From CAYMUR01 sp964393615 (lineage in GTDB: Bacteria > Planctomycetota > Planctomycetia > Pirellulales > Pirellulaceae), in the NCBI GenBank assembly GCA_964393615.1, contig CAYMUR010000001.1, positions 94,742 through 158,741 of the forward strand: a DNA stretch of 64,000 nt, read 5' to 3'. Positions 8,169 through 17,267 of this stretch are shown here, piece by piece; positions within the stretch are counted from its first letter, which is position 1, and every line of letters begins with the position of its first letter. The notes below the pieces were generated by a model, which did not search any database, was not told the origin of the DNA, and saw only the letters and a program-made list of their open reading frames with translations. The position numbers and the translations under genes are program-made.

Positions 8169-9587
8169 ATGCCGCCTAGTATTTTACGCAACATTCCCTC
8201 CGTGAACGAACTTTTGGATAGCCAACCACTTAAGAGACTCTCACATTCTGTAAGTCGCAGCGTGGTGGTGTCGGGAGTTCGCACCTTTCTTGACAAATTG
8301 CGAGATGAGGCCCGCACAGCAGCTTCGGATATCTCATTGCCGGTTGGATCCGAACTGGCCGAACGCATTGCCAGCTGGATTCTGGCAACCGAAAAACCCC
8401 CTTTACGTTCCGTCATCAATGCTACCGGAATTTTGTTGCATACTGGCTTGGGGCGTGCTCCCTTGCCTCGTGAAGCGTTAGCGGACATCGAAGAACTGGC
8501 TCATGGTTATTGCAGTCTGGAAGTCAATCTAGATTCAGGCGAACGGTCGCAACGCAATGTGGCCGTCGAAAAACTACTGCATGATTTAACAGGTGCCGAA
8601 GCGGCCCTGGTAGTTAACAACAATGCAGGTGCAACGCTTTTGACTCTGGCTGCCCTGGCCGCTGAATCAGAAGTCATCGTTTCTCGCGGGGAACTGGTTG
8701 AAATCGGCGGTAGCTATCGTTTACCGGACGTCATGCAGGCCAGCGGAGCTCGTCTACGTGAAGTCGGTACAACCAACAAAACGCATTACGCCGATTACGA
8801 ACTTGCGGTCGGACCGGATACCGCAGCTGTGCTCAAAGTTCATTCCAGTAACTATGCCATTGTTGGTTTTACGGAAGAAGTCCCAATTGACAAATTAGCA
8901 GCGTTGGCACACCAGCAACGTTTGGTAGCCATTCACGATATCGGCTCGGGGTCCCTGATTGACTTCAGCCGTTATGGTCTGAGCGGCGAACCATTGGCAT
9001 CGGAAAGTCTCCAGGCTGGCGCTGACGTCGTCCTGTTCAGCGGTGACAAACTGTTAGGAGGGCCACAGTGTGGCATCATACTAGGACGCAAATCTCTGAT
9101 TCAACAAATCCAAAACCATCCTCTGGCAAGGGCATTTCGCGTCGGCAAGCTCACGTTGGCTGCTTTAGCGGCAACATTACGGCTGTACCGCGACCCTGAT
9201 ATGGCCGAGCAGTCCATCCCGCTACTATCACTACTCAGCACTAGCCTGGAAAATCTGAAACTCCGTGCAGAACGATTAAGCCCTCAACTGAATGCGGCAG
9301 AGGTCATTGAGTCTGCCGAGCCACTAGAAAACGTGACGTTTCTTGGGGGGGGCTCCGTTCCTGCACAACAGATTCCCACTTGGTGCGTAGCATTAAAACC
9401 TGCCACTGGAAATATCAATCAACTGGCACAACGGTTACGGAGTGGATCACCATCCATCTTCGGCCGTGTCCAACAGGATCTATTACTGCTCGACCTGCGA
9501 ACTGTTTTTCCGGGACAGGACCCACAAATCGTACAGCGGATTCACGACATCCGGAGTGAAGAAAAACAACCGGCAGCCGTATCCTAA
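8169..9587 (+). CDS. selA: L-seryl-tRNA(Sec) selenium transferase
   Basis: A 472-residue PLP enzyme that converts seryl-tRNA(Sec) to selenocysteinyl-tRNA(Sec) with selenophosphate. The frame opens at a GTG at 8136, but the ATG at 8169 is preferred: AGAGGA lies about eight bases upstream and the protein then begins MPPSILRNIPSVNELL, as SelA proteins do. Visible motifs are INATGILLHTGLGRAPLP, VNNNAGATLLTL, the acidic IHDIGSGSL strand and FSGDKLLGGPQ with the PLP-binding Lys294. The length is usual. Together with selB it gives two of the three genes for Sec insertion. Confidence 0.95.
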   Translation: MPPSILRNIPSVNELLDSQPLKRLSHSVSRSVVVSGVRTFLDKLRDEARTAASDISLPVGSELAERIASWILATEKPPLRSVINATGILLHTGLGRAPLPREALADIEELAHGYCSLEVNLDSGERSQRNVAVEKLLHDLTGAEAALVVNNNAGATLLTLAALAAESEVIVSRGELVEIGGSYRLPDVMQASGARLREVGTTNKTHYADYELAVGPDTAAVLKVHSSNYAIVGFTEEVPIDKLAALAHQQRLVAIHDIGSGSLIDFSRYGLSGEPLASESLQAGADVVLFSGDKLLGGPQCGIILGRKSLIQQIQNHPLARAFRVGKLTLAALAATLRLYRDPDMAEQSIPLLSLLSTSLENLKLRAERLSPQLNAAEVIESAEPLENVTFLGGGSVPAQQIPTWCVALKPATGNINQLAQRLRSGSPSIFGRVQQDLLLLDLRTVFPGQDPQIVQRIHDIRSEEKQPAAVS

Positions 9588-9768
9588 TGTCCTTTTGCAG
9601 AAACCGTCTCAACCTGGCATTGTAGCACCGACCCAGTTAACTGGATCGATTAACAACGTCCTGGAACCTGGACACCAACCTGCAAATCACAGATTCTATG
9701 CTGCATTTTCCCACTGCATTGGCCATCTTGGCTGTAACCCGCTTTCAGTACGGTATCCATCAGACAAG

Positions 9769-9797
9769 TTGTCAATCGGCTCCATCTAGGTCATAAT
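9769..9797 (+). promoter_or_regulatory. sigma-70 promoter candidate for guaB
   Basis: TTGTCA (9769-9774), a spacer of exactly 17 bases, and CATAAT (9792-9797), 71 bases upstream of the preferred guaB ATG. Five of six bases match consensus in each box. The rest of the 281-base gap holds no gene. Confidence 0.6.
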
Positions 9798-9868
9798 ATC
9801 GGGTTACTCAGTTCCGGATATGGATTTTCCGCCAAACGTCAATTGACATGGATACTTTGGGGATTGCA

Positions 9869-11353
9869 ATGGACGACAGAATCAAAACCCAGGGCATTAC
9901 GTTCGACGATGTACTGCTTGAGCCGCGTTATAGTGGTTTCGTACCCTCTGAGGTCGAGGTATCTACCCAATTAACCCAAAGTATTTCCCTGAATATTCCG
10001 CTTATTAGTTCCCCTATGGACACGGTCACGGAAAGCGAAATGGCAATCGCACTGGCCCAGGAAGGCGGATTAGGTGTGATTCACAAAAACATGTCAATCA
10101 CCAGCCAGACCGATCAAGTGGACAAAGTCAAACGAAGTGCAAACGGAATCATTATCGATCCAGTAACGCTACCACCGAATGCAACAATAGCACAGGCACG
10201 AAGCTTGATGGATCAACACAATGTGTCTGGTATTCCGATCACTCAATCTGACGGCAAGCTGGCAGGGATTCTTACGCGTCGCGACCTACGTTTTCTCGAA
10301 TCACGCAGTCAGCCTGTTTCAGAAGTCATGACAAGAGAGAATTTGGTGACGACAAAGGGAACTTTAACGCTTGAAGAAGCTGAGAAAATTTTAACGGCTA
10401 AAAAGGTGGAGAAACTTTTGCTGGTTGACGAATCTTACAAATTAACTGGCTTGATCACGATCAAAGACATCGACATGCTGAAACGTTTTCCGCATGCTTG
10501 CAAAGATAGGCAGGGACGGTTACGTGTTGGTGCAGCAGTCGGGGTCATGGATTTCGAGCGAGCTGAAAGCCTTCTTGGTAAAGAGGTTGATGTACTAGTA
10601 GTAGACAGTGCACACGGTCATTCAAAAAACGTTATTAACACCGTTAAGGAGATAAAAAAACAGTGGGACATTGATGTCATTGCTGGCAATATCGCAACCA
10701 GCGATGGTTGTCGTGATTTGATTTCGGCTGGAGCTGATGCCATTAAAGTTGGCATCGGCCCGGGATCGATCTGCACGACACGGGTGATTTCCGGTGTCGG
10801 CATGCCACAAGTCACAGCCATCATGCAGGCAGCGCGGGTTGCGAACCAAAGTGGCATCCCTTTGATTGCCGACGGTGGAATTCGATTTTCGGGTGACATC
10901 ACAAAAGCGATCGCCGCTGGTGCACATGTCGCCATGGTGGGAGGACTATTCGCCGGGTTGGCGGAAAGTCCTGGGGAACAAATCCTGTATCAAGGTCGCA
11001 CGTTTAAAGTGTACCGTGGAATGGGATCCCTGGGAGCCATGGTACAAGGGTCTAGTGAACGATATCGTCAAACTGGTTTAGAGAAACAAGCAGGAAAACT
11101 TGTCCCCGAAGGAGTCGAGGGAAGAGTTCCGTTCAAGGGTCATTTGGGACCTTTTGTGTATCAACTTGTCGGCGGTTTGAAAGCCGGCATGGGATATTGC
11201 GGAACGCCAACTATTCAACAATTGCGAACGGAATCGCGATTCGTACAGGTTTCAGCAGCTACGGTTAGAGAAAGTCATCCTCATGACATTTCCATTACGC
11301 AGGAAGCGCCAAACTATAGCCCTGAATTTTCAGGTTCGGGCAAAAACCACTAA
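9869..11353 (+). CDS. guaB: inosine-5'-monophosphate dehydrogenase
   Basis: This enzyme oxidises IMP to XMP with NAD, the first committed step to GMP. From ATG 9869 it is 494 residues; an ATG at 9848 would add seven. The later start is preferred because GGGGA precedes it and the protein then begins MDDRIKTQGITFDDVLLEP like most IMPDHs. Landmarks are SSPMDTVTE, two CBS motifs (about residues 95-205), VDSAHGHS, the catalytic loop GPGSICTTR with Cys302, ADGGIRFSGD and the mobile flap MVQGSSERY. The length is usual. The next gene's frame starts inside its 3' end. Confidence 0.95.
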   Translation: MDDRIKTQGITFDDVLLEPRYSGFVPSEVEVSTQLTQSISLNIPLISSPMDTVTESEMAIALAQEGGLGVIHKNMSITSQTDQVDKVKRSANGIIIDPVTLPPNATIAQARSLMDQHNVSGIPITQSDGKLAGILTRRDLRFLESRSQPVSEVMTRENLVTTKGTLTLEEAEKILTAKKVEKLLLVDESYKLTGLITIKDIDMLKRFPHACKDRQGRLRVGAAVGVMDFERAESLLGKEVDVLVVDSAHGHSKNVINTVKEIKKQWDIDVIAGNIATSDGCRDLISAGADAIKVGIGPGSICTTRVISGVGMPQVTAIMQAARVANQSGIPLIADGGIRFSGDITKAIAAGAHVAMVGGLFAGLAESPGEQILYQGRTFKVYRGMGSLGAMVQGSSERYRQTGLEKQAGKLVPEGVEGRVPFKGHLGPFVYQLVGGLKAGMGYCGTPTIQQLRTESRFVQVSAATVRESHPHDISITQEAPNYSPEFSGSGKNH

Positions 11354-13073
11354 TTGGAATATTACCGAGATCCAGTCGCGACCATGTCGCCGTCTTCTAA
11401 GATATCCTGAACCAACAAACCCTCTGTTTGCTTTTCTCGTGACCATGCTCTGCTGGGGATGGGCCACCACTTCGACTGCTGTCGCCGACCCACAAAGCCC
11501 GTCAAGTAATCAAAGCCCATCAAGCAATCGGCCTGCTGCCGTGACGTCACACGTGTCGGAACAATGGTCACGGAGCACGAGACCAAAACATGTACTCCCG
11601 GCCGTAGTGGTGGGGAGTACCAACCAGCCGGCGAGACATTCTGATCATAGCCGACTGCAGTGGCGATCCTCGAGACAAGCTACGTTGGAATCGCCAGCGG
11701 ATCTTCTCACGCCAGCCGAGAACACCTCCTCACTGGCCATCCAACAACCTGTTTTGCAACCCATTCAACAACCTTTGCCTTTGCAACTCATTGATGTCTG
11801 GAGTCCTTTTGGAGAACGAGTGATCTTGACCTCTGGTAAACAGCCACTCGACCCATTTTCTGATCCTTTTGGTGACCAGCAAAACCAGATCTCACAAAAT
11901 GAAGAATCCTTAGAAGACCTACTACAAGAGCTTGAAGAGAGTGAGAAAGAGAGCCCGGCGAACAACCCTAAAGATCTCGAGATTTTGAAAGAGCCAGGTG
12001 CTGAGAATAGCAACGACCTCGAGGTCTTAGAACAAGCACTACCAGCAGAACCTGCACTGGACGACAACCAGGACATTACCGACGACCAAATCCCCGAAGA
12101 CAACCAGCAGCTCGAGAATACACTTCCTACAGATCCGGGCAACGTACTCGGTTCACCGAATGAGTCACCTGCTGTCATTGAACCAGAAACCACTTCGCAA
12201 TTTAACACTGGCCTCGAAGACGACGACGAGCAATTTCTCTCCGACGACAATGACGAGAACAATACGGCGCCTTTCACGCAAGGCGGCGTTGAGAATTCCT
12301 TTGACGGAGACAACGCTGGGTTGCTATTTGAACAACCCGAAGAACAACCAAACAGTGTACGAGTATACAACGACTGTGACTGTGCAAAAGCCGAACAGGA
12401 TTGTGAGGATTCGTGGAAATTAATTCGCGAAAACGACATTACCCAAATTTCTCTGGATATCACGCCGTCTTTCAACCCTAACGAGCAAGACAAAGCAGTA
12501 CGTCTGAAAGAAAGAACAAGACGACTGGCACAGTCGAAAATACGGACCTGGAAAGATCGCAATGGAGAGGTAATCGCCGTCGGAAAGTTCCAAGATCTTC
12601 GCAACGGACGTGTGTTCATTGAGAACGAAACAAAATCTTCTTTGGAGATACTATTTTCGAGTCTCGGTAGCGATGACGCCTGTTTCGTTGCTGCCTGGTG
12701 GGGGATGCCGACGGAATGCCGACTAACTCATGAGCCGTTTGAGGATCGTGAATGGGTTCCACTTACCATGACCTGGAAAGCATCTGGCTTGTGCCACAAA
12801 CCATTGTATTTTGAACAAATCCAAGTAGAACGTTATGGCCATTCTTTCGGTCCCGTTGCTCAGCCACTGATCTCAGCCGCCCACTTTTTCGGGCATGCTT
12901 TAATATTGCCTTATCAAATGGGAATCAGTCCTCCGAATGAGTGTGAATATGCCTTGGGCTACTATCGGCCAGGTAGCTGCTCTCCATATTTACTGTCACC
13001 GTTGCCACTGAGTGTTCGCGGCGCGTTACTCCAATCCGGCATTGCAGTCGGACTTGCCTTCGCCATTCCGTAG
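11283..13073 (+). CDS. secreted protein with SHD1-like domain and acidic low-complexity region
   Basis: Up to 596 residues, depending on start. The ATG at 11283 overlaps the last 71 bases of guaB; without it the only nearby starts are GTG 11439 or ATG 11445, which leave a very short signal sequence. A signal segment (NPLFAFLVTMLCWGWATTSTAVA) ends near residue 68. Residues ~190-355 are acidic, Glu/Asp/Asn/Gln-rich and disordered. Residues ~421-475 (RTWKDRNGEVIAVGKFQDLRNGRVFIE with spacing) match the SHD1 (SLA1 homology) beta module common in planctomycetes. The C-terminus has YQMGISPPNECEYALGYYRPGSC, a signature I recall from Pirellulales secreted proteins. The function is unknown. A strong terminator follows at 13112. 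Confidence 0.7.
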   Translation: MTFPLRRKRQTIALNFQVRAKTTNWNITEIQSRPCRRLLRYPEPTNPLFAFLVTMLCWGWATTSTAVADPQSPSSNQSPSSNRPAAVTSHVSEQWSRSTRPKHVLPAVVVGSTNQPARHSDHSRLQWRSSRQATLESPADLLTPAENTSSLAIQQPVLQPIQQPLPLQLIDVWSPFGERVILTSGKQPLDPFSDPFGDQQNQISQNEESLEDLLQELEESEKESPANNPKDLEILKEPGAENSNDLEVLEQALPAEPALDDNQDITDDQIPEDNQQLENTLPTDPGNVLGSPNESPAVIEPETTSQFNTGLEDDDEQFLSDDNDENNTAPFTQGGVENSFDGDNAGLLFEQPEEQPNSVRVYNDCDCAKAEQDCEDSWKLIRENDITQISLDITPSFNPNEQDKAVRLKERTRRLAQSKIRTWKDRNGEVIAVGKFQDLRNGRVFIENETKSSLEILFSSLGSDDACFVAAWWGMPTECRLTHEPFEDREWVPLTMTWKASGLCHKPLYFEQIQVERYGHSFGPVAQPLISAAHFFGHALILPYQMGISPPNECEYALGYYRPGSCSPYLLSPLPLSVRGALLQSGIAVGLAFAIP

Positions 13074-13111
13074 AACTGCTGTTATATTGATTTTGGGAGC
13101 GATTGGCTCTT

Positions 13112-13149
13112 AATGCGGCGGGGCAAAATGTCCCGCCGCATTTTTTTTG
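13112..13149 (+). terminator. strong rho-independent terminator
   Basis: A 10-bp GC-rich perfect stem, ATGCGGCGGG (13113-13122) with CCCGCCGCAT (13132-13141), has a nine-base loop and is followed directly by T7. It lies 39 bases after the stop of the SHD1-domain gene and would end the guaB-side transcription unit. Confidence 0.9.
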
Positions 13150-13507
13150 TTACAGCTGCTCTGGGGCGAACATCGCCAGAACCTTCATCCATCCTTGCTA
13201 AATACCGTGTCATCGTCGTATCTGTGTACCAGACAAATCGGTGGATCATGGTACACAAGGCAAACCGTAGCGGCAAAATAGCTCGTAATGAAATTGCCAG
13301 CTCCCGATATTTCCGAATCGCTACACCACCCTTTTCACCATAACAGACAGCGAGTAACACCCAGAGAGAACTACAGTTGTCGAACGCTTTTAAAAGTTTT
13401 ACGATAGGTAGACTCGGCAAGTGACAACATCACCTCATCTGGTATAACTGTAACTGTCGCGAACCCGTCTCCCACCACCTCATCGTACGCATTTAATTTC
13501 TAGTTGG
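13150..13507. other. intergenic region upstream of the DAC-domain gene
   Basis: 358 bases between the terminator and the DAC-domain gene. It holds a promoter candidate at 13421-13448 and no credible gene; open frames on both strands run through the terminator and lack coding character. Confidence 0.5.
13421..13448 (+). promoter_or_regulatory. sigma-70 promoter candidate for the DAC-domain gene
   Basis: GTGACA (13421-13426), a 16-base spacer and TATAAC (13443-13448), about 60 bases before the ATG. Both boxes match consensus at five of six bases. Confidence 0.55.
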
Positions 13508-14443
13508 ATGAAACCTGATAAACTTTCGACACAATTTGCCGGCATGTGCGACTTGGCGATGAGTCTTTTGCGGACCGTCGACGCAGATGCTTTGATGGTG
13601 CTGGTAGAAAACCCCATTGACTGGGCACAGCTCGCCAGGAAAGCGAAAACGCAAAAAATCTTGATCGCTGCGGACACCGAACAACAGGTTGCCGGAGCCT
13701 CCGAGGCGGGATTAATTTCGCTGGTACTCAACATGTCCAACCATCCCGTACAAGAAAAACTCACCCAAGCACTTCTGGAAAGCGTGGCGGACGACACACT
13801 CCCTCCAGGAGCCGGTGTGGTGGCATTGTACAGCGGATTCGAGGCGGGCCAGATCGACTCGATCAGTTTCATTCACCTGGATGAACACTTGGGCCGTTTA
13901 ACCGTTCGCGACTTGCGACAATTGGAAACGCGTGTGCCGCTTGACACGTTAAAACTCGTCGTGGATCTTTCGATCGAGATTGGACGAGAAGGTCGAGAAG
14001 GCAAATCGGTGGGCACAATGTTTGTGGTCGGCGATACCCGCAACGTTTTAAATTGTTCGCGTGACCTTGGTTTCAACCCTGTGAAGGGTTACAACCGTAA
14101 AGAACGTCACCTTCACGACGCACGCGTTCGAGAATCGATCAAAGAAGTGGCGCAACTCGATGGCGCTCTTGTCGTTGCACCAGACGGAACCGTTATGGCT
14201 GCATGTCAATATATCGACGCTCCGGCCACAGAAATCAGCTTATCCAAAGGCCTGGGAGCTCGGCATTGGACGGCAGCAGCCATCAGCAAGGCAACCAACG
14301 CTGTGGCGGTTGTTGTGAGCGAGTCAACTGGCACAGTTCGCATCTTTCAAAATGGTGAGACGATACTCCGCATCGAACCCTTACGCCGCGCTATGAAATG
14401 GAAAGAATTTGAGTTTGAACCACCCAACAGTATGGGTGACTAA
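13508..14443 (+). CDS. DisA_N/DAC-domain protein, probable diadenylate cyclase
   Basis: 311 residues. The C-terminal part (about 165-290) has the diadenylate cyclase fold: LDGALVVAPDGTVMAA with the DGA motif at 218-220, then LSKGLGARHWTAAAIS with ARH at 251-253, and VAVVVSESTGTVRIFQNG. DAC domains condense two ATP to cyclic di-AMP. Usual enzymes have RHR in the second motif; here the third residue is Trp, so activity is not certain. The N-terminal ~110 residues form an extra alpha/beta domain (ADALMVLVENPIDWAQLARK, KILIAADTEQQVAGA) that looks like a pyruvate-kinase-type C-terminal domain. There is no membrane segment and no HhH DNA-binding tail, so this is neither CdaA nor full DisA. Confidence 0.8.
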   Translation: MKPDKLSTQFAGMCDLAMSLLRTVDADALMVLVENPIDWAQLARKAKTQKILIAADTEQQVAGASEAGLISLVLNMSNHPVQEKLTQALLESVADDTLPPGAGVVALYSGFEAGQIDSISFIHLDEHLGRLTVRDLRQLETRVPLDTLKLVVDLSIEIGREGREGKSVGTMFVVGDTRNVLNCSRDLGFNPVKGYNRKERHLHDARVRESIKEVAQLDGALVVAPDGTVMAACQYIDAPATEISLSKGLGARHWTAAAISKATNAVAVVVSESTGTVRIFQNGETILRIEPLRRAMKWKEFEFEPPNSMGD

Positions 14444-14621
14444 GTCCTTTCATAAAAAGGTCCTTCACAAAAAGGCCCTTTCACAAAAAAACACGTCCAT
14501 CGTCACTTGCCCTATCCACAGCGATGCATTGAAGAAACTGAGTGAAAACATCTGCAGCAACTACCAGTCCATGCAACGGCCTTCTGCTGCCAAACAGACC
14601 AGGACTTACAAGGGCGCAGAC

Positions 14622-14670
14622 GATGCACCCCTGACGATGCACCCCTGACGATGCACCCCTGACTATGCAC
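14622..14670. repeat. tandem repeat, 3.5 x 14 bp
   Basis: Three exact copies of GATGCACCCCTGAC (14622-14663) and a half copy TATGCAC. The array abuts and just overlaps the stop codon of the minus-strand PhyH gene. The unit contains GAC-N6-CCCC. Confidence 0.95.
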
Positions 14671-15637
14671 ACAGTGGGTCCCCCTCTCTCCAGCGATTAA
14701 ATGACACGTCACTGCCAACGGCAAGTCGCCTGCGCGTATCACGCCACAGACCTGCCCAGGTTTCTGCGTCGTGCAATTCGGTTTCCGGACGTGAACGACT
14801 GCGGGCTACGAAACCGGGAAACCAGCGACGACCCGTCGGCTGGCCCGTTGTTTGATAACGCAAATCAAAACTCCAACGAATGCGGTCACTGATATTTGGC
14901 AACCCACTATGCTTGGTACAGCGGTGCATGAATAACACGTCTCCCGGTTGCATGGGTAACACCAGCTGGCCATCGTCCATCAATCGCGAGGGAATGGACA
15001 TCTGGTGCAAGGTCAATGCACTGCGACTGCGGCAATGTAATGACACACCTTGTCGATGGCTACCCGGAACAACGGCCATACAACCATTTTCTGTGGTTGC
15101 ATCGGTGATAGGAAACCATACCGTCAGAATATCTGAAGCATCCGCGTCAGCAGTGATCACTCCGGAATCCTGATGCCAGTCAATTCGACTCGTCAGACCC
15201 GAACGCACCTCGTTTGGCAACTTACTTTCCGGGAATTTGACCCGCGTATGTTGTACCGGGTTCGAATAGATTTCAGAACCAATAAACTGCTCAACAGCAT
15301 CCAACAAACGGGGACTGCGCAACAAATCAAACACGGCCGGCCCATGGTGCATGGGAGTTTCTTCGGTAATACCTGCTTGGGGCAAAGAAATATCGAAATT
15401 TTGATCGTAGGGTTGTTTCGATTGCATGACCGAACGAATCAAACGCTCACCAAACGGAAGTTCCGCATCAACCGGTTCCAGTAATCCCTGGTCATGCCAT
15501 TGGGAAATCAAGCTATCAAGGAGAACTTCGTATTCCTTGACTACAGGCTGTAGATCTTTTTCCCAATCCAGCAATCCACGAACGATTACAAAACCATTTT
15601 CTGTAAACTCGTCTAAGTCCAATTGTGGCTGCTTCAT
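14663..15637 (-). CDS. phytanoyl-CoA dioxygenase (PhyH) family protein
   Basis: A 324-residue Fe(II)/2-oxoglutarate dioxygenase-like protein. The ATG at 15637 is chosen over a more upstream one at 15679 because GGGA precedes it and the protein starts MKQPQLDLDEFTENGFVIVRGLL, the normal PhyH opening. The iron ligands are visible: His155-x-Asp157 in DWHQDSG and distal His243 in MHRCTKHSG; the 2-oxoglutarate-binding Arg lies in IRWSFDLRY. GCMAVVPGSHRQG is also typical. The substrate is unknown; planctomycetes have many paralogues. The stop codon sits in the last unit of a 14-bp tandem repeat, so the C-terminal residues may vary with copy number. Confidence 0.88.
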   Translation of the reverse strand: MKQPQLDLDEFTENGFVIVRGLLDWEKDLQPVVKEYEVLLDSLISQWHDQGLLEPVDAELPFGERLIRSVMQSKQPYDQNFDISLPQAGITEETPMHHGPAVFDLLRSPRLLDAVEQFIGSEIYSNPVQHTRVKFPESKLPNEVRSGLTSRIDWHQDSGVITADADASDILTVWFPITDATTENGCMAVVPGSHRQGVSLHCRSRSALTLHQMSIPSRLMDDGQLVLPMQPGDVLFMHRCTKHSGLPNISDRIRWSFDLRYQTTGQPTGRRWFPGFVARSRSRPETELHDAETWAGLWRDTRRRLAVGSDVSFNRWREGDPLCA

Positions 15638-15845
15638 CTTTCTGTCCCTGCAGCGGGAATTTTCCGGTGGAGATACCAAAACGAAAAGACTGCGACAATT
15701 TACGTATTATCCCGTATCACTACACACTAATCCAGGCCTATTTTATGATAGAATGTTTCCCTTAGTCTGGCCAACCGAAACAGGTATGGCCCACGAACCA
15801 TCCGCTCATTTCGGATCAGCCACGCACCTCATGGACATCGGCCGC

Positions 15846-17138
15846 ATGAAATTGCAACCATTTCGCTACCAAATCGTGATTGCCACAGCGGTTATCTTCT
15901 TGCCTCCAGGACAAGCCAACGCTGAAAATTGGAATGTCTGGCGCGGTCCGCGTGGTGACGGAACGAGCAACGAAAAGAACGTGCCTCAACATTGGAACCA
16001 TGAGGACAATCTGGCGTGGAAAACTGCCGTACCAGGAACTGGCCATGCATCCCCGATTATTTGGAATGATAAACTTTTTCTCGTGACGTGTGATGAAAGC
16101 ACACAAGAACGTATTCTGCTGTGTTTTGATCGAAAGTCCGGCAACATTGTCTGGCAACAAGTGGTGCTACGCGCGACACTGGAAACAAAACATGGACTCA
16201 ATAGCTATGCTTCCAGCACTCCCGCGACCGACGGTAAACTTGTATTTGTGACGTTTCTCGAACCAGACGGACAGTTGGTTCCTGCACTCAATGTTTCAAC
16301 GCAACGAATGGTTTCTAGTGGTAACATGGTAGTAGTGGCCTATGACCTCGAAGGTAAACAGCAATGGCTCGCCCGTCCTGGAAAATTCGACAGCGTTCAT
16401 GGATTTTGCAGTTGCCCAGTATTGTACAAAAATCTGTTAATCGTGAACGGCGATCATGATGGAGATTCCTACATCGTCGCTTTGAACCGAAACACAGGCA
16501 GGACAGTTTGGGAAATTCCTCGCGAACACAAAACTCGCAGCTATGTCACCCCTATCATTCGAACGATTGAAGGGCGCACGCAGATGATGCTTTCAGGAAG
16601 CCTGTCCGTGACAAGTTACGATCCGGATACTGGAAAACTATTATGGTTCATCGACGGTCCCACCGAACAGTTTGTCGCGTCACCTGTTTTTTCACACCAG
16701 TTATTGTTATTGACGGCTGGCTATCCCGAACACCACATTCTGGCCATTGATCCCACAGGCGCTGGCAACGTTACAGAAAGTCACATCGTGTGGCGAACCA
16801 CAAAGGGAGCTGGTTATGTTCCGTCACCAATTGCGGCAGGCGATTTTTTCCTGGTTGCCACAGACGACGGTGTGATCAGCTGCTTCTTGACGGCCACTGG
16901 AGAACGGGCTTGGCGAAAACGAATTGGAACACACTACAGCGCATCTCCAGTTTCTGCAAATGGCTTAGTCTATTTTTTGGCAGATGATGGTATTACGACC
17001 GTGATTCAACCGGACCACGAACTGAAAATTGTGGCCCAAAACCCCTTAAATGAATATTGCTATTCTTCACCAGCCATCAGCCAGGGACAGCTTGTGATCC
17101 GCGGTGAACAACATCTTTTTTGCATCGGTGTCCACTAG
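15846..17138 (+). CDS. secreted PQQ-type beta-propeller repeat protein
   Basis: A 430-residue exported protein. The frame is open far upstream across the antisense PhyH gene; the ATG at 15846 (or 15831) gives a good signal peptide (FRYQIVIATAVIFLPPGQANA) and is preferred. The mature protein starts ENWNVWRGPRGDGTSNE, the usual opening of planctomycete PQQ-binding-like beta-propeller proteins. It carries repeated blade motifs (FDRKSGNIVWQ, YDLEGKQQWLA, LNRNTGRTVWEI, YDPDTGKLLWF, TATGERAWRK). No quinoprotein catalytic residues can be assigned, so it is probably a binding or scaffold propeller. It is divergent from the PhyH gene. Confidence 0.88.
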   Translation: MKLQPFRYQIVIATAVIFLPPGQANAENWNVWRGPRGDGTSNEKNVPQHWNHEDNLAWKTAVPGTGHASPIIWNDKLFLVTCDESTQERILLCFDRKSGNIVWQQVVLRATLETKHGLNSYASSTPATDGKLVFVTFLEPDGQLVPALNVSTQRMVSSGNMVVVAYDLEGKQQWLARPGKFDSVHGFCSCPVLYKNLLIVNGDHDGDSYIVALNRNTGRTVWEIPREHKTRSYVTPIIRTIEGRTQMMLSGSLSVTSYDPDTGKLLWFIDGPTEQFVASPVFSHQLLLLTAGYPEHHILAIDPTGAGNVTESHIVWRTTKGAGYVPSPIAAGDFFLVATDDGVISCFLTATGERAWRKRIGTHYSASPVSANGLVYFLADDGITTVIQPDHELKIVAQNPLNEYCYSSPAISQGQLVIRGEQHLFCIGVH

Positions 17139-17267
17139 CCTGTAACCGTGAATCAGATAGGATAAGCAGCAACAACATTGCATTCACTCTACAAACTCTC
17201 TCCAACAATACTTCGTAAAACCTCACCATTCAGTCATTACAATCACCTTCAATCCAAGGAATCTCAT

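Noticed and set aside
13082..13420. 112-codon minus-strand open frame
   Set aside because: It runs through the strong terminator hairpin, has no ribosome-binding site and no protein-like composition.
15426..15845. Longer N-terminus for the beta-propeller protein
   Set aside because: The extra 140 codons are antisense to the PhyH gene and its start; the signal peptide at 15846 fits the family.
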